From positions 212,944,997 through 213,008,996 of the forward strand of contig NC_081406.1 in the NCBI RefSeq assembly GCF_030272615.1: a DNA stretch of 64,000 bases, read 5' to 3'. The translations under genes were made by a program, and so were the position numbers. This DNA is from Cryptomeria japonica (taxonomy: Eukaryota; Streptophyta; Pinopsida; Cupressales; Cupressaceae). Below are positions 11,403 through 23,805 of the stretch, piece after piece; positions within the stretch are counted from its first letter, which is position 1, and each line of letters starts with the position of its first letter. The notes under the pieces are model-generated. The model made no database searches. It was not told the DNA's origin and was given only the letters and a program-made list of their open reading frames with translations.

Positions 11403-11813
11403 ATCTCCCCCTTTGGCATTAATGACAACACTAGATGTGAAAAACATCTAAGTACCAAGAAATGCCAAATAAGTCTCCCCTAATGGAAGACAACCAACAA
11501 ATTCCCGCATACAGCTCTGAATATCAATATCTCCCCCTTTGAATAATATCTATCTAAAGCTTTGAATATCACTATCTCTCCCTTTCTTTTTCTTTTTCAC
11601 TTTCTTTTTCTTTTTCACATCAATGCTAGAAATCTAATAGAAATATCAAAGCAAACACATAAACCACTAAATCACAAAGCTGACTACTCCCCCTGAGCAG
11701 TAGCATCCAACATCAGTGCTACAATGAATAGTATCTCTGATAATGCATGTTAGACCGATGCCAAACCGCATAAATCAAGTCTCTACCGGAGGGGCAGAAA
11801 CTCCCAGTCTATC
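11403..11813 (-). other. 3' untranslated region of element D with repeated polypurine tracts
   Basis: Non-coding between RNase H and 3' LTR. On the minus strand purine tracts recur: CCAAAGGGGGAGAT at the LTR, and others near 11472, 11530 and 11690 (plus-strand ctcccc runs). At 11583-11618 an 18-bp unit, TTTCTTTTTCTTTTTCAC, occurs twice in tandem. There is no extra ORF. Confidence 0.7.
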
Positions 11814-13703
11814 TTAGAGGTACTCAAATGATTCCTTGGACAAAGGCTTAGTGAAAATATTGGCAATCTGGTTTTTAGTGTTCACATAAACTAGTTTAAC
11901 TTCATTTCCTTCTACCTTCTCCTTCAAAAAGTTATACTTGATAGATATATGCTTTGTTTTAGAATTAAATACCAGATTCTTTGATATATCAATAGCATCA
12001 GAGTTATCATAGTGAATAACTATGAGTGCATCACAATCCACCTTTATATCCTTCAACATTTGCTTCACCCATAAAAATTGTGTATAGTTAGTAGCAGCAA
12101 CAACATACTCAACTTCAACAGTAGATAAAGAAGTACATGACTGTTTCTTGCTGATCCATGAAACCAACTTCTTTCCAAGAAAGAAAGCTCCACCGGAAGT
12201 ACTATTCTGGTCATCAACATCTCCAACCCAACCAACATCTGTATATGCACATAAAGTAAAGTTATCATCCTTAGGGTACCACAAGCCATATTCTGATGTA
12301 CCTTGAAAGTATCTAAAAATCATTTTCACCACCATCTCATGATTTTCTCTAGGATCACTCTAAAATCTTGAAACAATACAAACAACATTCATAATGTCAG
12401 GCCTATCCTGAGTCAAATAAAGAAGACCTCCAATCATATATTTGTATCTTGTAGGATTTATCAGTCCAAAAACATCTTTTCTTGTCAATTTCTCACTTGT
12501 AACCATAGGAATACTTACTAGTTTAGAATCTCCCATACCAAATTTCTTCAACAATTCCTTAGCATATTTCGTTTGACAGATGAAAATACCTTTATTAGTC
12601 TTAGTAATCTGCAAACCTAAGAAAAATTTCATCTCACCAATCATAGACATCTCAAATTTTTTCTCCATATTATTACAAAATTCTATGCATAACTTATCTC
12701 CACCTCTAAAAATAATGTCATCAACAAATACTTCAATAATTAGTATATCATCATCAGTGATTTCATAATATAAATTACTATCAGCACTGCCCTTAGTAAA
12801 ACCAAGCTTCAAAAGATATTTATCCAACCTTGTGTACCAAGCTCTAGGTGCTTGTTTCAATCCATATAAAGCTTTCCTTAACCTGCAAACCATATTTGTA
12901 TCATCTGATAGTGAAAAACCATCAGGTTTCTCAATATAAACTTCCTCATCAATATCCTCATTCAAAAATGCACATTTAACATCCATTTGATAAACCTTGT
13001 AGTTTTTATAAGCGGCATAGGCAAGAAATAATCTTACAGCTTCAATCCTAGCTATAGGTGCAAAAGTCTCTCCATAATAATTCCTTCTTTCTGAGAATAT
13101 CCTTTAAAAATAAATCTATCCTCATTCCCTATAAATTGACCATCCTCATTCAATTTATTCCTAAAAACCAATTTAGTTCCAATAACATTCTTATTTTTAG
13201 GCCGGCGAACGAAATTCCATGTGTTATTTTCTTCAATTTGATTTAATTCTTCTTCCATAGCTTTCAACCAATATTCATCTTTACACGCCTTAATTACTGA
13301 TACCAGTTTAACTTGTGAAATTAAACAAACCTCATTAGTTTCAAGTCTTCTTCTTGTCATCACTCCATTTCTCTTATCCCCAATGATCTGATCTTTTGAA
13401 TGGTTCAATCTCACATACCTAGCAGTCTTCTAACTTTCTTTTTCTCTTCCCCATTCTTTAGTTACTATAGAATTATCTGATACTACCAGAGTAACTGGTT
13501 CAACTCTTTGTTCTGGTAAAGGTGATACCTATTCAGATATAATCATTTCCACTATCGGTTCCTTCTCATAAACTCTTATTTGACTTCTGTTCAACTCATC
13601 TACTTTGACATTAGCACTCACCATAATTCTCTACAATCTTTTGTTATAACATCTATATGCTTTGCTTTCATTAGAATAACCAATAAATTTGTCTTCATCA
13701 CAT
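11814..13703 (-). pseudogene. Element D pol, C-terminal half: end of integrase region, RT, RNase H
   Basis: On the minus strand just left of E the reading continues as CDEDKFIGYSNESKAY, the typical post-integrase Copia segment. Then come the RT start (KNKNVIGTKLVFRNKL), the RT core with MDVKCAFLNEDIDEEVYIEK and LRKALYGLKQAPRAWY, and the catalytic motif FVDD (VFVDDIIF). RNase H follows with YTDVGWVGD, a central Glu-containing block and SKTKHISIKYNFL, ending NIFTKPLSKESFEYL and TAA at 11814-11816. Two or more frameshifts (around 13050 and 12990) and several stops disrupt it. No extra ORF follows. Confidence 0.85.
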
Positions 13704-13708
13704 CTAGG

Positions 13709-15321
13709 TGTTGGCAACATAGCTTTATAGCAGACAATGAAAATTGGTTTGGCATTTCAATAAGGATATTGAGAAGGTTGTTGATGATTATGGATATAAC
13801 TGATTAAAGATGTTTACTGTCTTGATATTATCATTTTGTCATTGATGTCAAGAAATTGATTTTCTAATTCAGTATGATGTTGCCATATCTTGAGAAGTAT
13901 AATATGAAGATTATAAAGATGTCGGTAAAAGACACAGGAAAGAATATGATGAATAAGGAGATGAATAAGGTATTCAATGGGCAACTAGTACCAAGTTAGA
14001 CAATGATGAGATCATGATGTTTTAGATTGTTTTAGCATCATACATATGTTGTAAAATGTAAAGGTTAATACTATACTATGTTATCAAGCAAAGAACCTAG
14101 TCAGTAAACCCTAAGGTTTTTAGATTGTTTTAGCATCATACATATGTTGTAAAATGTAAAGGTTAATACTATACTATGTTATCAAGCAAAGAACCTAGTC
14201 GGTAAACCCTAAGGTTATCGCTATCGGTTAATGAAGGCGGAATGTCTACCGAGTGAAGTTTAGTATTCACCGAGTTGTAACCAAGCTATAACAGAATGCA
14301 TTAAATGTTTACATGCGATATTTAATGAAGGAAGCAGATGAGCTCGAACTAATCAATGATTGGTGAGCCATGAATGAAGTTTGTTAACGAATCTAAGGTA
14401 ATGGAAAGTTGGCATGAAGATCTACAACTCAGATTGAATTGCAATACCCTGGCACAAGTTCCAAGACTAATATGCAAGTTCCAAGGCAGGGTAAAATGTT
14501 TTCAGATCGGAAGATGCATTGAACCTAGACAAGATTGAAGATCTAATAGCTATGATTGATCATGGAAATGTGATGAAGGAGATAAAGCGGTTACCTAATT
14601 GTTTATAAATAGGAAACTATTGATAAAAAATGGATGCGGGCAAGTGTATGCATAGGGATGCTACATAGTGATTACCGAGCATAGAAGCTTGAAGACCTAT
14701 TTAAATAACTGAGTATAGAAGCCCAGCAGATAAACAAGATTAGTTCTATGTCTAGATTGTATTGAACAAATAGGAATTTTCTTTAGCATTTTAGATGTGA
14801 AGTTGCAGATAGATTTTATTACTGTTATTTTGGGAAAGTGACAGAAAATCTCTTAACTGAGTGGACTTAACAGTCTTATTTGTAAAACCCTCTAGCAAGG
14901 TGACATTCTGATTGAGTGTTTGAAATCCTTTAACAAGGTCACTTCTAACAAAGTGAAGATCCTAACAGATCTGAGGGAAATCCCTTAACCAGATCACATC
15001 TAGCAATGTGTTTGTAATCTTTAACAAGATTTGCTTTTAACCATGCATAATCTAGAAGAGTATATTTCTTAGTGGGTCCAAAATCCCACAGTGGTTTTTC
15101 CTTATTTGGGTTTTCACGTTAAATCTGGTGTTATGAGGTTTATGATGTCCATATGCTTTTGAGTTTGCATGTTTGACAGTTTTGGTTATATTACTGAAAT
15201 ATATGTTACCGAGGTTGAATCTAATGTTTTTATGGAAGATTAAGTTTGTATGATTCACCCCCCCCTCCTCTCATCTTGTTGGCTATTGGATCTGTACTTA
15301 TATTAAATATCAAAACTATCA
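13709..15321 (+). repeat. 5' LTR of element E
   Basis: It runs from TGTTGGCAACATAG to AACTATCA next to the primer site. The C-run CACCCCCCCCTCCTCTC lies at about 15254-15270. It contains a 98-bp tandem duplication (~14019-14214) missing from the 3' LTR and retains ~110 bp (~14907-15017) lost from the 3' LTR, explaining 1,613 bp against 1,416 bp. Confidence 0.9.
14019..14214 (+). repeat. 98-bp tandem duplication in E's 5' LTR
   Basis: Two nearly identical copies beginning TTTAGATTGTTTTAGCATCA at 14021 and 14119. The 3' LTR has one copy (from about 20350), so the duplication probably arose after insertion. Confidence 0.85.
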
Positions 15322-15335
15322 ATTGGTATCAGAGC
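15322..15335 (+). other. Primer-binding site of element E
   Basis: ATTGGTATCAGAGC directly after the LTR, complementary to the 3' end of initiator methionine tRNA. Confidence 0.9.
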
Positions 15336-15385
15336 TTTGGACACCAAAAGGAAAGTTTAAAAGCACTTGAGTTAAAGATCCAAAG

Positions 15386-16525
15386 ATGTATAAGAGGGAT
15401 GCACCGAAACTGAACAAGTCAAGTCTCTCTACATGGCAGAAAAGGATGAAGCTACATCTATCAAGAGTTGGAGAATATGTTGTATACTATCTGGAGAATG
15501 ATTTTGTTACACCGAGGACCTATCCATTGACTATGGACGAGATAAAGGCAAAGCAAGAACATATTCAAGCAATGATTGAAATAACATCTGCATTGTCCGA
15601 TTCAGAGTTTTATGATCTAGAAGGCTGCAATGATGCAAAGGCAATGTGGGATAAGCTCATATCAGTATATGGAGGAGATGAACATGTTCAAAGAGAAAAA
15701 GTAGATAGTCTAAGAGGACAACTTGAATCTATGAGGATGAATGAAGGTGAGAACATAACTCAGTACAGTACAAGACTAAAGGAGAGTGTTAATCAAATCA
15801 AAGGAGCAGTTGGAACTATTGAAGAAAAGGATATAACAAGTAAGTTGTTAAGAACCCTTCTACCAGCTTATGCAATCCGAATCTCTACAATCAATGAATT
15901 GAGGTATGTACCTAATATGCCAGTTTCTTTAGATGCTACTACTGGTAAGCTACATGCATTTGAGTTAAGTAATTTTGATAACAGCGGATCTTCGGTAAAT
16001 AAAGTTGAATCTGTATTTAGTTCTTTTCATCTTAATGAATCTAATGATTTCAATGAAAGAAAGTATAAGTACTCTGAAGGAGATCACAGTGGAGCAAGTG
16101 AAATATTTCGTAAGAACATGGAGGCAGTACACAAACTGTATGAGGAAATCAGAATGCAAGAAGAGTTTGAAGCACTATTAGCCAAAAGGTTACCGAGAGG
16201 CAAAGGTAAGTATAAAGGAAAACTACCTTTGAAATGTTTCAATTGTGATAAAATAGGACATATGGCTTCTAACTGTCCTGACAAAGATTCTACTGAAAAG
16301 AGAGATTACCGAGATAAAAGACAGAAAGATAATCATTACAGAGGACACTGAGACTTTAGAAGAAGAGATAGAAAGACATGCCTAATAGCTGATGAGGAAT
16401 CCAATGATGATAAATCAGATGATATAGATACAGAGGAAGTAGTTTATGTGGCTATCAAATTTGGATCAGATGAAGAAAGTTATGAAGAAAAAGCCCTAAT
16501 ATATCACATAAACACTAATGATTCT
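15386..16525 (+). pseudogene. Element E gag
   Basis: The ATG at 15386 (MYKRDAPKLN) begins a Copia gag of ~320 residues to the first stop, TGA 16349-16351. The frame continues into pol. Capsid-type landmarks are WQKRMKLHL, the AMWDKLISVYGGDEHVQ segment, and a single intact zinc knuckle CFNCDKIGHMASNC (near residue 285) followed by a basic tail. Gag would form the virus-like particle and bind element RNA. The first stop (gga cac TGA gac) is explicable as CGA to TGA. Gag and pol are one frame, as usual for Copia. Confidence 0.9.
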
Positions 16526-19500
16526 TAGATCATAGATAGTGGATGCTCACATCATATGATAGGAGATAAACACAAGTTTGTTACATTAGAAGATTATGAT
16601 GGAGGCTATGTTAGATTTGGTAATGATGCACCATGTCCAATTAGAGGTAAAGGATCTATAACACTTCTTGATAATGCAAGATGCAATGATGTTTATTGGG
16701 TTGAAGGTTTGAAATACAATTTGTTGAGTGTAGCACAACTAAACAACACAGGTTACCGAATAGAATTTCAGAAAGGAATTGTCAAAGTTCATGACAAGAA
16801 TGGAAAGTTAGCTGCTACCGGGACACAAACAAAAGGTAATACATTTCACCTGGACTCAACTCGGAATAAGTGTTTGCATGCAAAGTTAGATGATACTTGG
16901 TTATGGCATAAAAGGTTTTGTCATGTCAATTTTGATAATCTGATCAAAATAAGTAAGAAGCACCGAGTAAGAGGTCTATCGAGTCTTGAAAAACCTTAAA
17001 ATGCTATGTGTCGAGGATGCCAGATGGGTAAGATGACAAGATCAAGCTTTACAAGTAAGTCTTACACTTCTAAGGGAATTTTAGATCTAGTGCACACTGA
17101 TCTTTGTGGTCCTATGAAAGTTCAAAGTTATTATGGTGATAAATATTTCATATTATTTGTGGATGACTATTCAAGGATGATGTCAGTAATGTTTTTAAAA
17201 GAAAAATCAGAAGCTTTTCAAATGTTTAAATGGTACAAGGCAAGAGTTGAAAATGAAACAGGAAGACAACTGAAATGTCTTAGATCAGATAGAGGAGAGT
17301 TCACATCTGATGAGTTCAACTTATTTTGCAATGATCATGGTATTAAAAGACAAGTCTTTGCACTGAGAACCCCATAGCAGAATGGAATAGCTGAGAGAAG
17401 AAACAGATCTATTGTGGATTGTGCTAGAACACTGATGATTGAAAAGAAGGTGCCACAAACATTTTGGAGAGAAGCAATAAGCATAGCAGTTTACACCTTG
17501 AACCAAGTTCAATTGAAGAAAGGTACTTTGAAGACACCATATGAAATCTGGTATGATAAGAAACCTAATGTAAGTTATTTTAAAATCTTTGGAAGTAGAT
17601 GCTATGTTCATAAAGATGATAGAAATGGCAAATTTGATCAGAAAAGTGAAGAAGGAACGTTTCTAGGTTATTCTTCTAGAAGCAAAGCATTTAAATGTCT
17701 GATCAAATCATCTAACAAAATAGTAGAAAGTGCAAATGTGAAAATTGATGAATTTGCAGAAAGAAATGATGAAGGAAATTCCAAGGAACCAGAAGACTAT
17801 GATGAATTTGTCTATGTTCAATCGACAAGTCTTACCGAGAAAACTGTTGAAGAAAATGAAGATAATATCCAGTTACCAAGTGATGAAGAAGATCATACAG
17901 AGCCTACCGAGCCTGTATTAGCCAAGTATGTTAGAGGACATCATGCAACAAGTCAAATTATAGGAGATAAGGATGATCCAGTGATGACAAGGAACAAACT
18001 GAGGCAGAACACATGTTTGATATCTGAATTTGAACTGAGAATAGTGAAAGAGGCATTTAACAATGAAGATTGGATAAATGCTATGATAGAAGAGATTGAT
18101 CAAATCAAGAAGAATGACACATGGACACTAATCCCAAGACCGAAGGATAAAAATGTAATTGGTACAAAGTGGATTTTCAGAAACAAGCTAAATGAAAAAG
18201 GAGAGGTCATTTGAAACAAAGCAAGAATAGTTTGCAAAGGTTATGCTCAAGAAGAAGGAATTGATTATGGTGAAACTTATGCACCTGTTGCTAGGCTTGA
18301 AGGAGTAATAACATTGCTGGCCTATGCTACCTTCAAAAATTTCAAGGTATATCAAATGGATGTCAAATCTGCATTTCTGAATGGAATATTAGAAGAAGAA
18401 GTTTTCATTGAACAACCTAAAGGATTTGTTGAAGACAATAATAAAGATCAGGTATGTAAATTGAACAAAGCTTTATATGGTTTGAAACAAGTACCAAGAG
18501 CATGGTATGAAAGATTGCACTCTTATTTGATTAAGATTGGTTTTATAAGGACAAGTGAGAACAACAACATGTACATGAAGAATGATGAAAATGGAATACA
18601 GATCTCAGCCATATTTGTTGATGACATTATATTTTGTGGAAATGACTCTTTATGCAAGAACTTTGGAAATGAAATGAGCAAAGAATTTGAGATGTCATTA
18701 ATCAGTGAGATAAAGTATTTTATAGGTTTACAAATACTGCAAATGAAAAATCAGATTTTCATTACTCAATCCAAGTACATAAAGGAAATCTTGAAGAAAT
18801 TTGGAATGGAGGATTCAAAACCAGTAAGTACTCCTATGACTACCAACTGTAAATTGTCAAAGAATGATGAATTTGCATCTATTGATGAGACACTTTACCG
18901 ATCCTTGATTGGAAAGCTACAATATGTTGTTCACAGCAGACCAAACATATCACATGCAGTAGGTATTGTTGCAAGATTCTCTACAGATCCTAAGGAAACA
19001 CACATGACAACAATCAAAAGAATTTTTAGATACTTGAAAAGCACATAGGATTATGGCTTAGTATATCAAAAAGGAAATGATTTTGATTTAAAAGTTTATA
19101 CCGATGCTGATTGGGCAGGCAACATTGATGACAGAAAAACACCAGTGGAGGAGCTTTCTTTTTAGGAGAAAGACTAGTGAGTTGGCTTAACAAGAAACAA
19201 GGATGTGTTTCACAGTCAACAATAGAAGTTGAATACGTTGCTGCAACATTGAATTGTACCAACATTGCATGGATCAAATAATTGTTGGAAGGTATAAATG
19301 AGAAAGTTACCGAGCCAGTAACTATATTCTATGACAATACTAGTGCCATTAATATTTCAAAAAATCCTGTTATGCACTCTAAGACAAAGCACATATCTAT
19401 CAAATATCATTATCTTAGAGAAGAAGCTCAAGAGAAGAAAGTGGTGTTGGAGTATGTTAGCACAAAGGAACAAATAGCAGATATCTTCACCAAACCACTA

Positions 19501-19566
19501 CCAAGGGACACTTTTGAATATCTCAAAAGTAGGTTAGGGGTCCTACCCCTATCTTCTACTCACTGA
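16526..19566 (+). pseudogene. Element E pol: protease, integrase, RT, RNase H
   Basis: In frame with gag. Protease: IIDSGCSHHM (~16530). Integrase: zinc region HKRFCHVNFD ... CRGCQMGK (~16910-17030), then the catalytic core with HTDLCGPM, LRSDRGEF (the usual second Gly is missing) and the Glu of NGIAERRNRS. RT: MDVKSAFLNGILEEEVFIEQ, NKALYGLKQVPRAWYE and FVDD in IFVDDIIFCG. RNase H: YTDADWAGN, then a one-base frameshift near 19140 and SKTKHISIKYHYL. It ends DIFTKPLPRDTFEYL with TGA 19564-19566. Stops lie near 16527, 16997, 17375, 18212, 19046 and 19278. There is no extra ORF. Confidence 0.9.
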
Positions 19567-20037
19567 CCAAGTTCGGTGAAAGAATCAATCCGATGACTCT
19601 ATCGAATATCTTCTGGGAGTTGATGCTGATTTATACACTTTAGGATGTTTTCTAAAGGTGTACAAGAAATAATACAGGAAATATTATAGGGAACATGAAT
19701 TGAAGACAAATGCTCTAACCGAGACTCAGTTGATACACAACAGCAGGAAATAACTTCTTACAGAAAGTAATTATGTTTTAGTTCTTTACTTTTTGGCATT
19801 GTTGTCAAAGGGGGAGAAGACTACTATAAAGGGGGAGAAGACTAATATAGAGGAAGAAGACCTATAGAGGGGAGAAGACTAAAAACAAAACTGAGCAGAC
19901 TACAGATTAGAAAGAAGACTGAAACCAGGAGAAGTATAATGTATGGGGGAGAGCATTTCAGCATTTCAGAATCACAGCAATCTGAATCTTTTAAGGTCAA
20001 ATCAATTGGTTTTGCCATCAATGCCAAAGGGGGAGAT
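19567..20037 (+). other. 3' untranslated region of element E with tandem polypurine tracts
   Basis: Between 19807 and 19880 a purine unit, AAAGGGGGAGAAGACTA and variants, repeats three to four times. The final tract is CCAAAGGGGGAGAT (20024-20037). Multiple polypurine tracts upstream of the 3' LTR are a described Sirevirus feature. Confidence 0.8.
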
Positions 20038-21453
20038 TGTTGGCAACATAGCTTTATAACAGACAATGAAATATTGTTGGCATTTCAATAAGGATATTGA
20101 GAAGGTTGTTGATGATTATGGATATAACTGATTAAAGATGTTTACTGTCTTGATATTATCATTTTGTCATTGATGTCAAGAAATTGATTTTCTAATTTAG
20201 TATGATGTTGCCATATCTTGAGAAGTATGATATGAAGATTATAAAGATGTCGGTAAAAGACACAGGAAAGAATATGATGAATAAGGGGATGAATAAGGTA
20301 TTTAATGGGCAACTAGTACCAAGTCAGACAATGATGAGATCATGATGTTTTAGATTTTTTTAACATCATACATATGTTGTAAAATGTAAAGGTTAATACT
20401 ATACTATGTTATCAGGTAAAGAACCTAGTTGGTAAACCCTAAGGTTATCGCTATCGGTTAATGAAGGCAGAATGTCTACCGAGTGAAGTTTAGTATTCAC
20501 CGAGTTGTTACCGAGTTGTAACCAAGCTATAACAGAATGCATTAAATGTTTACATGTGATATTTAATGAAGGAAGCTGATGAGCTGGAACTGATCAATGA
20601 TTGGTGACCTGTGAATGAAGTTTGTTAATGAATCTAAGGAAATGGAAAGTCGGCATGAATATCTATAGCTCAGATTGAACCGCAATACCCTAACACAAGT
20701 TCCAAGACTAATATGCAAGTTCCAAGGTGGGGTAAAACATTTTCAGATCAGAAGATGCATTGAACCTGGACAAGATTGAAGATCTGATGGCTATGATTGA
20801 TCATGAGAAAAGTGATCAAGGAGATTAAGCGGTTACCTAATTGTTTATAAATAGGATACTGTTGATAAACAATGGATGCAGGCAAGTGTATGCACATGGA
20901 TGCTACATAGTGATTAACGAGCACAAAAGCTTGAAGACCTATTTGAATAACAGAGTATAGAAGCCCAATAGATAGACAAGATTAGTTCTATGTCTAGATT
21001 GTATTGAACAAATAGGAATTTGCTTTAGCATTTTAGATGTGAAGTTGCAGATAGATTTTATTACTATTATTTTGTGAAAGTGATAGAAAATCTCTTAACC
21101 AAGTGGACTTAATAGTCTTATTTGTAAAACCCTCTAGCAATGTGTTTGTAATCTTTAACAGGATTTTCTTTTAACCGAGCATACTCTAGAAGAGTATATT
21201 TCTTAGTGGGTCCGAAATCCCACAATGGTTTTTCCCTATTTGGGTTTCCACATTAAATCTAGTGTTATGAGGTTTATGATGTTCATATGCTTTTGAGTTT
21301 GCATGTTTGACAATTTTGGTTATATTACTGAAATATATGTTACTGAGGTTGAATTTGATGTTTTTATGGAAGATTAAGTTTGTATGATTCACCCCCCCCC
21401 TCTCATCTTGTCGGCTATTGGATCTGTACTTATATTAAGTATCAGAACTATCA
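20038..21453 (+). repeat. 3' LTR of element E
   Basis: It runs from TGTTGGCAACATAG to AACTATCA. Relative to the 5' LTR it lacks one 98-bp copy and ~110 bp between short direct repeats (CTCTAGCAA), and has an extra ~11 bp near 20508. The C-run lies at about 21391-21402. Confidence 0.9.
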
Positions 21454-23747
21454 CTAGGATCAAATTTCCTAATAATATCATCTCTCCCGATATAACATTT
21501 ACTACCAAAAATTATGAAGTACTTAACTATAGGTGTATTGCCAAACCATAATTTATAAGGCGTCTTATCAGTTTGTCCTTTGATGTGTACTCTATTTAAT
21601 GTATAAATGGTTGTACTCACCGCTTCTCTCTGGTAGATATAAGGTAGACTAGCTTCCATCATCATTGTTCTAGTAGCATCCAAGATAGTTTTGTTCTTCC
21701 TTTCCACAACTCCATTCTACTGAGGTGTATGGAGAGCAAAAAATTGTCTTCTTGTACCATGCTTGTCACAAAAGTTATTAATCTCACCAGATGTGAATTC
21801 TCCACCATGATTTGTTCTGGAAATTTTAATATTCAATCATGTCTTAGTTTTCACTTTAGCCTTAAATATTTTAAACTTTCAAATGCTTCATATTTTTCTT
21901 TCAGAAAAGTAACCCACATCATTCTAGAATGATCATCAATGATTAGCATGAAATATCTATCACCTTGAAAATTTTTAACTCTAGAAGGACCACACAAATG
22001 AGTATGAATAAGATCAAGAACATCATTTGATTTATCTTGTATACTCATAAAACAGGTTTTGACCTATTTACCTATTTGACATTCTTTACATACCAGATTA
22101 TAGGGCTTGATAATCTTAGGTATATCCCTAACTTCCTTAGTTGAACTAATCTTCACAATGGAATCAAAATTCACATGACACAGCCTTTTATGCCATAGCC
22201 AACTCTCATCAATCTGTGTAATCAAACATGTCTTTTCACTGGAGTTCAAATGAAATATATTACCTTTTGTTTGTGTATGTTGCAATCTCTAAGCCAGATC
22301 TGTCAATGACTTTGCATTTTCCATCCTTGAACTATAATTGAAATCCCTTATCTACCAATTCTCCTACACTCAAAAGATTATGCCTTAAACCTTCAACATA
22401 ATAAACATTGTCAGTATTGTTCTTACCATTCAATGATATAGTTCCTTTTCCTTTGATCATACATGCTTTGTCATCTCCAAATCTAACTAGACCGCCATCA
22501 AATTCTTGCAAAGATAGAAACTTCCCTTTATCTCAAGTCATATGATGTGAACAACCACTATCAATTACCCATTCATCCCTGTTTTCAATTTTAGTAGCAA
22601 GCACCTTCTCTTTAGGTATATTCTCTTCTAGTGCCAAAACATCTTCTTTGATAGCCAGGAACACACATTCCTTCCCATTGCCGGATCCACTAGCAGAGTC
22701 TTCTACCTATTCATCATCAGAATTAGTAATGCCTTCCTCATCCGCTATGTAGCATGATTTGTCTCTATTTTTCTTGTATGTATACTTGTTTTGATATCCA
22801 GGGTTAGGCTTAAATGATCTTCTAACTCTTTTTTCAAATGTTGAATTCCTTTTAGGATATCTAGATGCAAAATGACCAATCTTATTACATGCAAAACTTT
22901 TAAAAGGTTCTTTTCCTTCATACTTACTTCCTATCAGTCCTTTCGGTACTCTTCTAGCAAATAGTGCTTCAAGTTTCTCAAACTCATCATCTTCTCTCTT
23001 CATATCTTCCAATTCCTTTGCATACAAAGCTTTCCAGTCTTGCTTACCAGTTGCAGATGTAGATGCATGAAAAAAAGGTTCAAATTTCATAGCTCCAGAA
23101 GGTCCAAATTATTCAAGCTCAAAAGTAGATAGTTTCCCAACCAAAGTATCTCTATTGACAAATGTATTATCCATTGTTCTCAACTCATTAGTAGTAGTAG
23201 CCTTCATTTTGTAAGCCGGTGGTAGGGCTCTCAAGACTTTAGAAACAATTTCATCTTCGCACAAAGTTCCACTACAACATTGAATTCCCATAAAAATTTC
23301 ATTTACCCTTTCCATGAATGCAGTAATCCTTTCATCTTCTTCCATCTTTAGGTTTTCATATCTCACCTGGTAACCATCAAGTTTAGCGATCTTCACTATA
23401 GGGTCACCTTCATTAAGAGTCTCCAACTTATCCCATATAGCCTTTCCAGATCATTTGTCTATTAATCCCATTATTTACTGATCAGAAAGTGCACACAAGA
23501 GGGCTTCTCTTGCTATGCAATCATTCTCAAGCTCCTTGTACAGGTTTTCCAGAGGAGGATTTCCAAATCCCAAATTATAGGGTGTGAAACCATTCTATGT
23601 GATCTCCCAAATCTCCTTGCCAAGACATCTCAGATGAGTCTCCATTTGAATCTTCCATACTGTATAATTTGTTCCATCAAGCCTCAGAATATCCCTTCAA
23701 AAGATAGCTCCAGAAGATCTAGATGAACTTGAACTGTTAGTCGCCAT
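21454..23747 (-). pseudogene. Element D gag, protease and integrase (first half of gag-pol)
   Basis: It starts at ATG 23747 (MATNSSSSSRSSGAIF). Minus-strand order: gag with a Copia capsid-type region (IWDKLETLNEGD..., 23440-23110); a zinc knuckle whose last Cys is Tyr (CNKIGHFASRYPKR); protease motif WVIDSGCSHHMT (~22560); the integrase zinc-binding region (WLWHKRLCHVNFD ... CKECQIGK); then the integrase core (LIDDHSRMMWVTFLKEK, RKNKTILDATRTMM). The frame stops at KFDP, where E is inserted at 21453. Many in-frame stops are C-to-T type. The knuckle substitution would impair zinc binding. Confidence 0.85.
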
Positions 23748-23791
23748 AGGATCTTCCTCAAGCGAATAAGCTTTCTGTAGAGAGGACCAAA

Positions 23792-23805
23792 GCTTTGATA
23801 CCAAT
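23792..23805 (-). other. Primer-binding site of element D
   Basis: On the minus strand, ATTGGTATCAAAGC follows the 5' LTR directly. One base differs from the usual initiator-Met site (TGGTATCAGAGC), a G-to-A change. Confidence 0.8.

Larger units (their letters stand above)
13709..21453 (+). mobile_element. Element E: complete Sirevirus-like Copia element
   Basis: 7,745-bp plus-strand element with both LTRs, an initiator-Met primer site, one long gag-pol frame and a repeated-polypurine 3' region. The target duplication CTAGG is perfect at 13704-13708 and 21454-21458. It is inserted within the coding sequence of D, in the opposite orientation. gag-pol carries about seven stops and one frameshift, and the LTRs differ by a duplication and a deletion, so it is dead but structurally whole. 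Confidence 0.95.
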
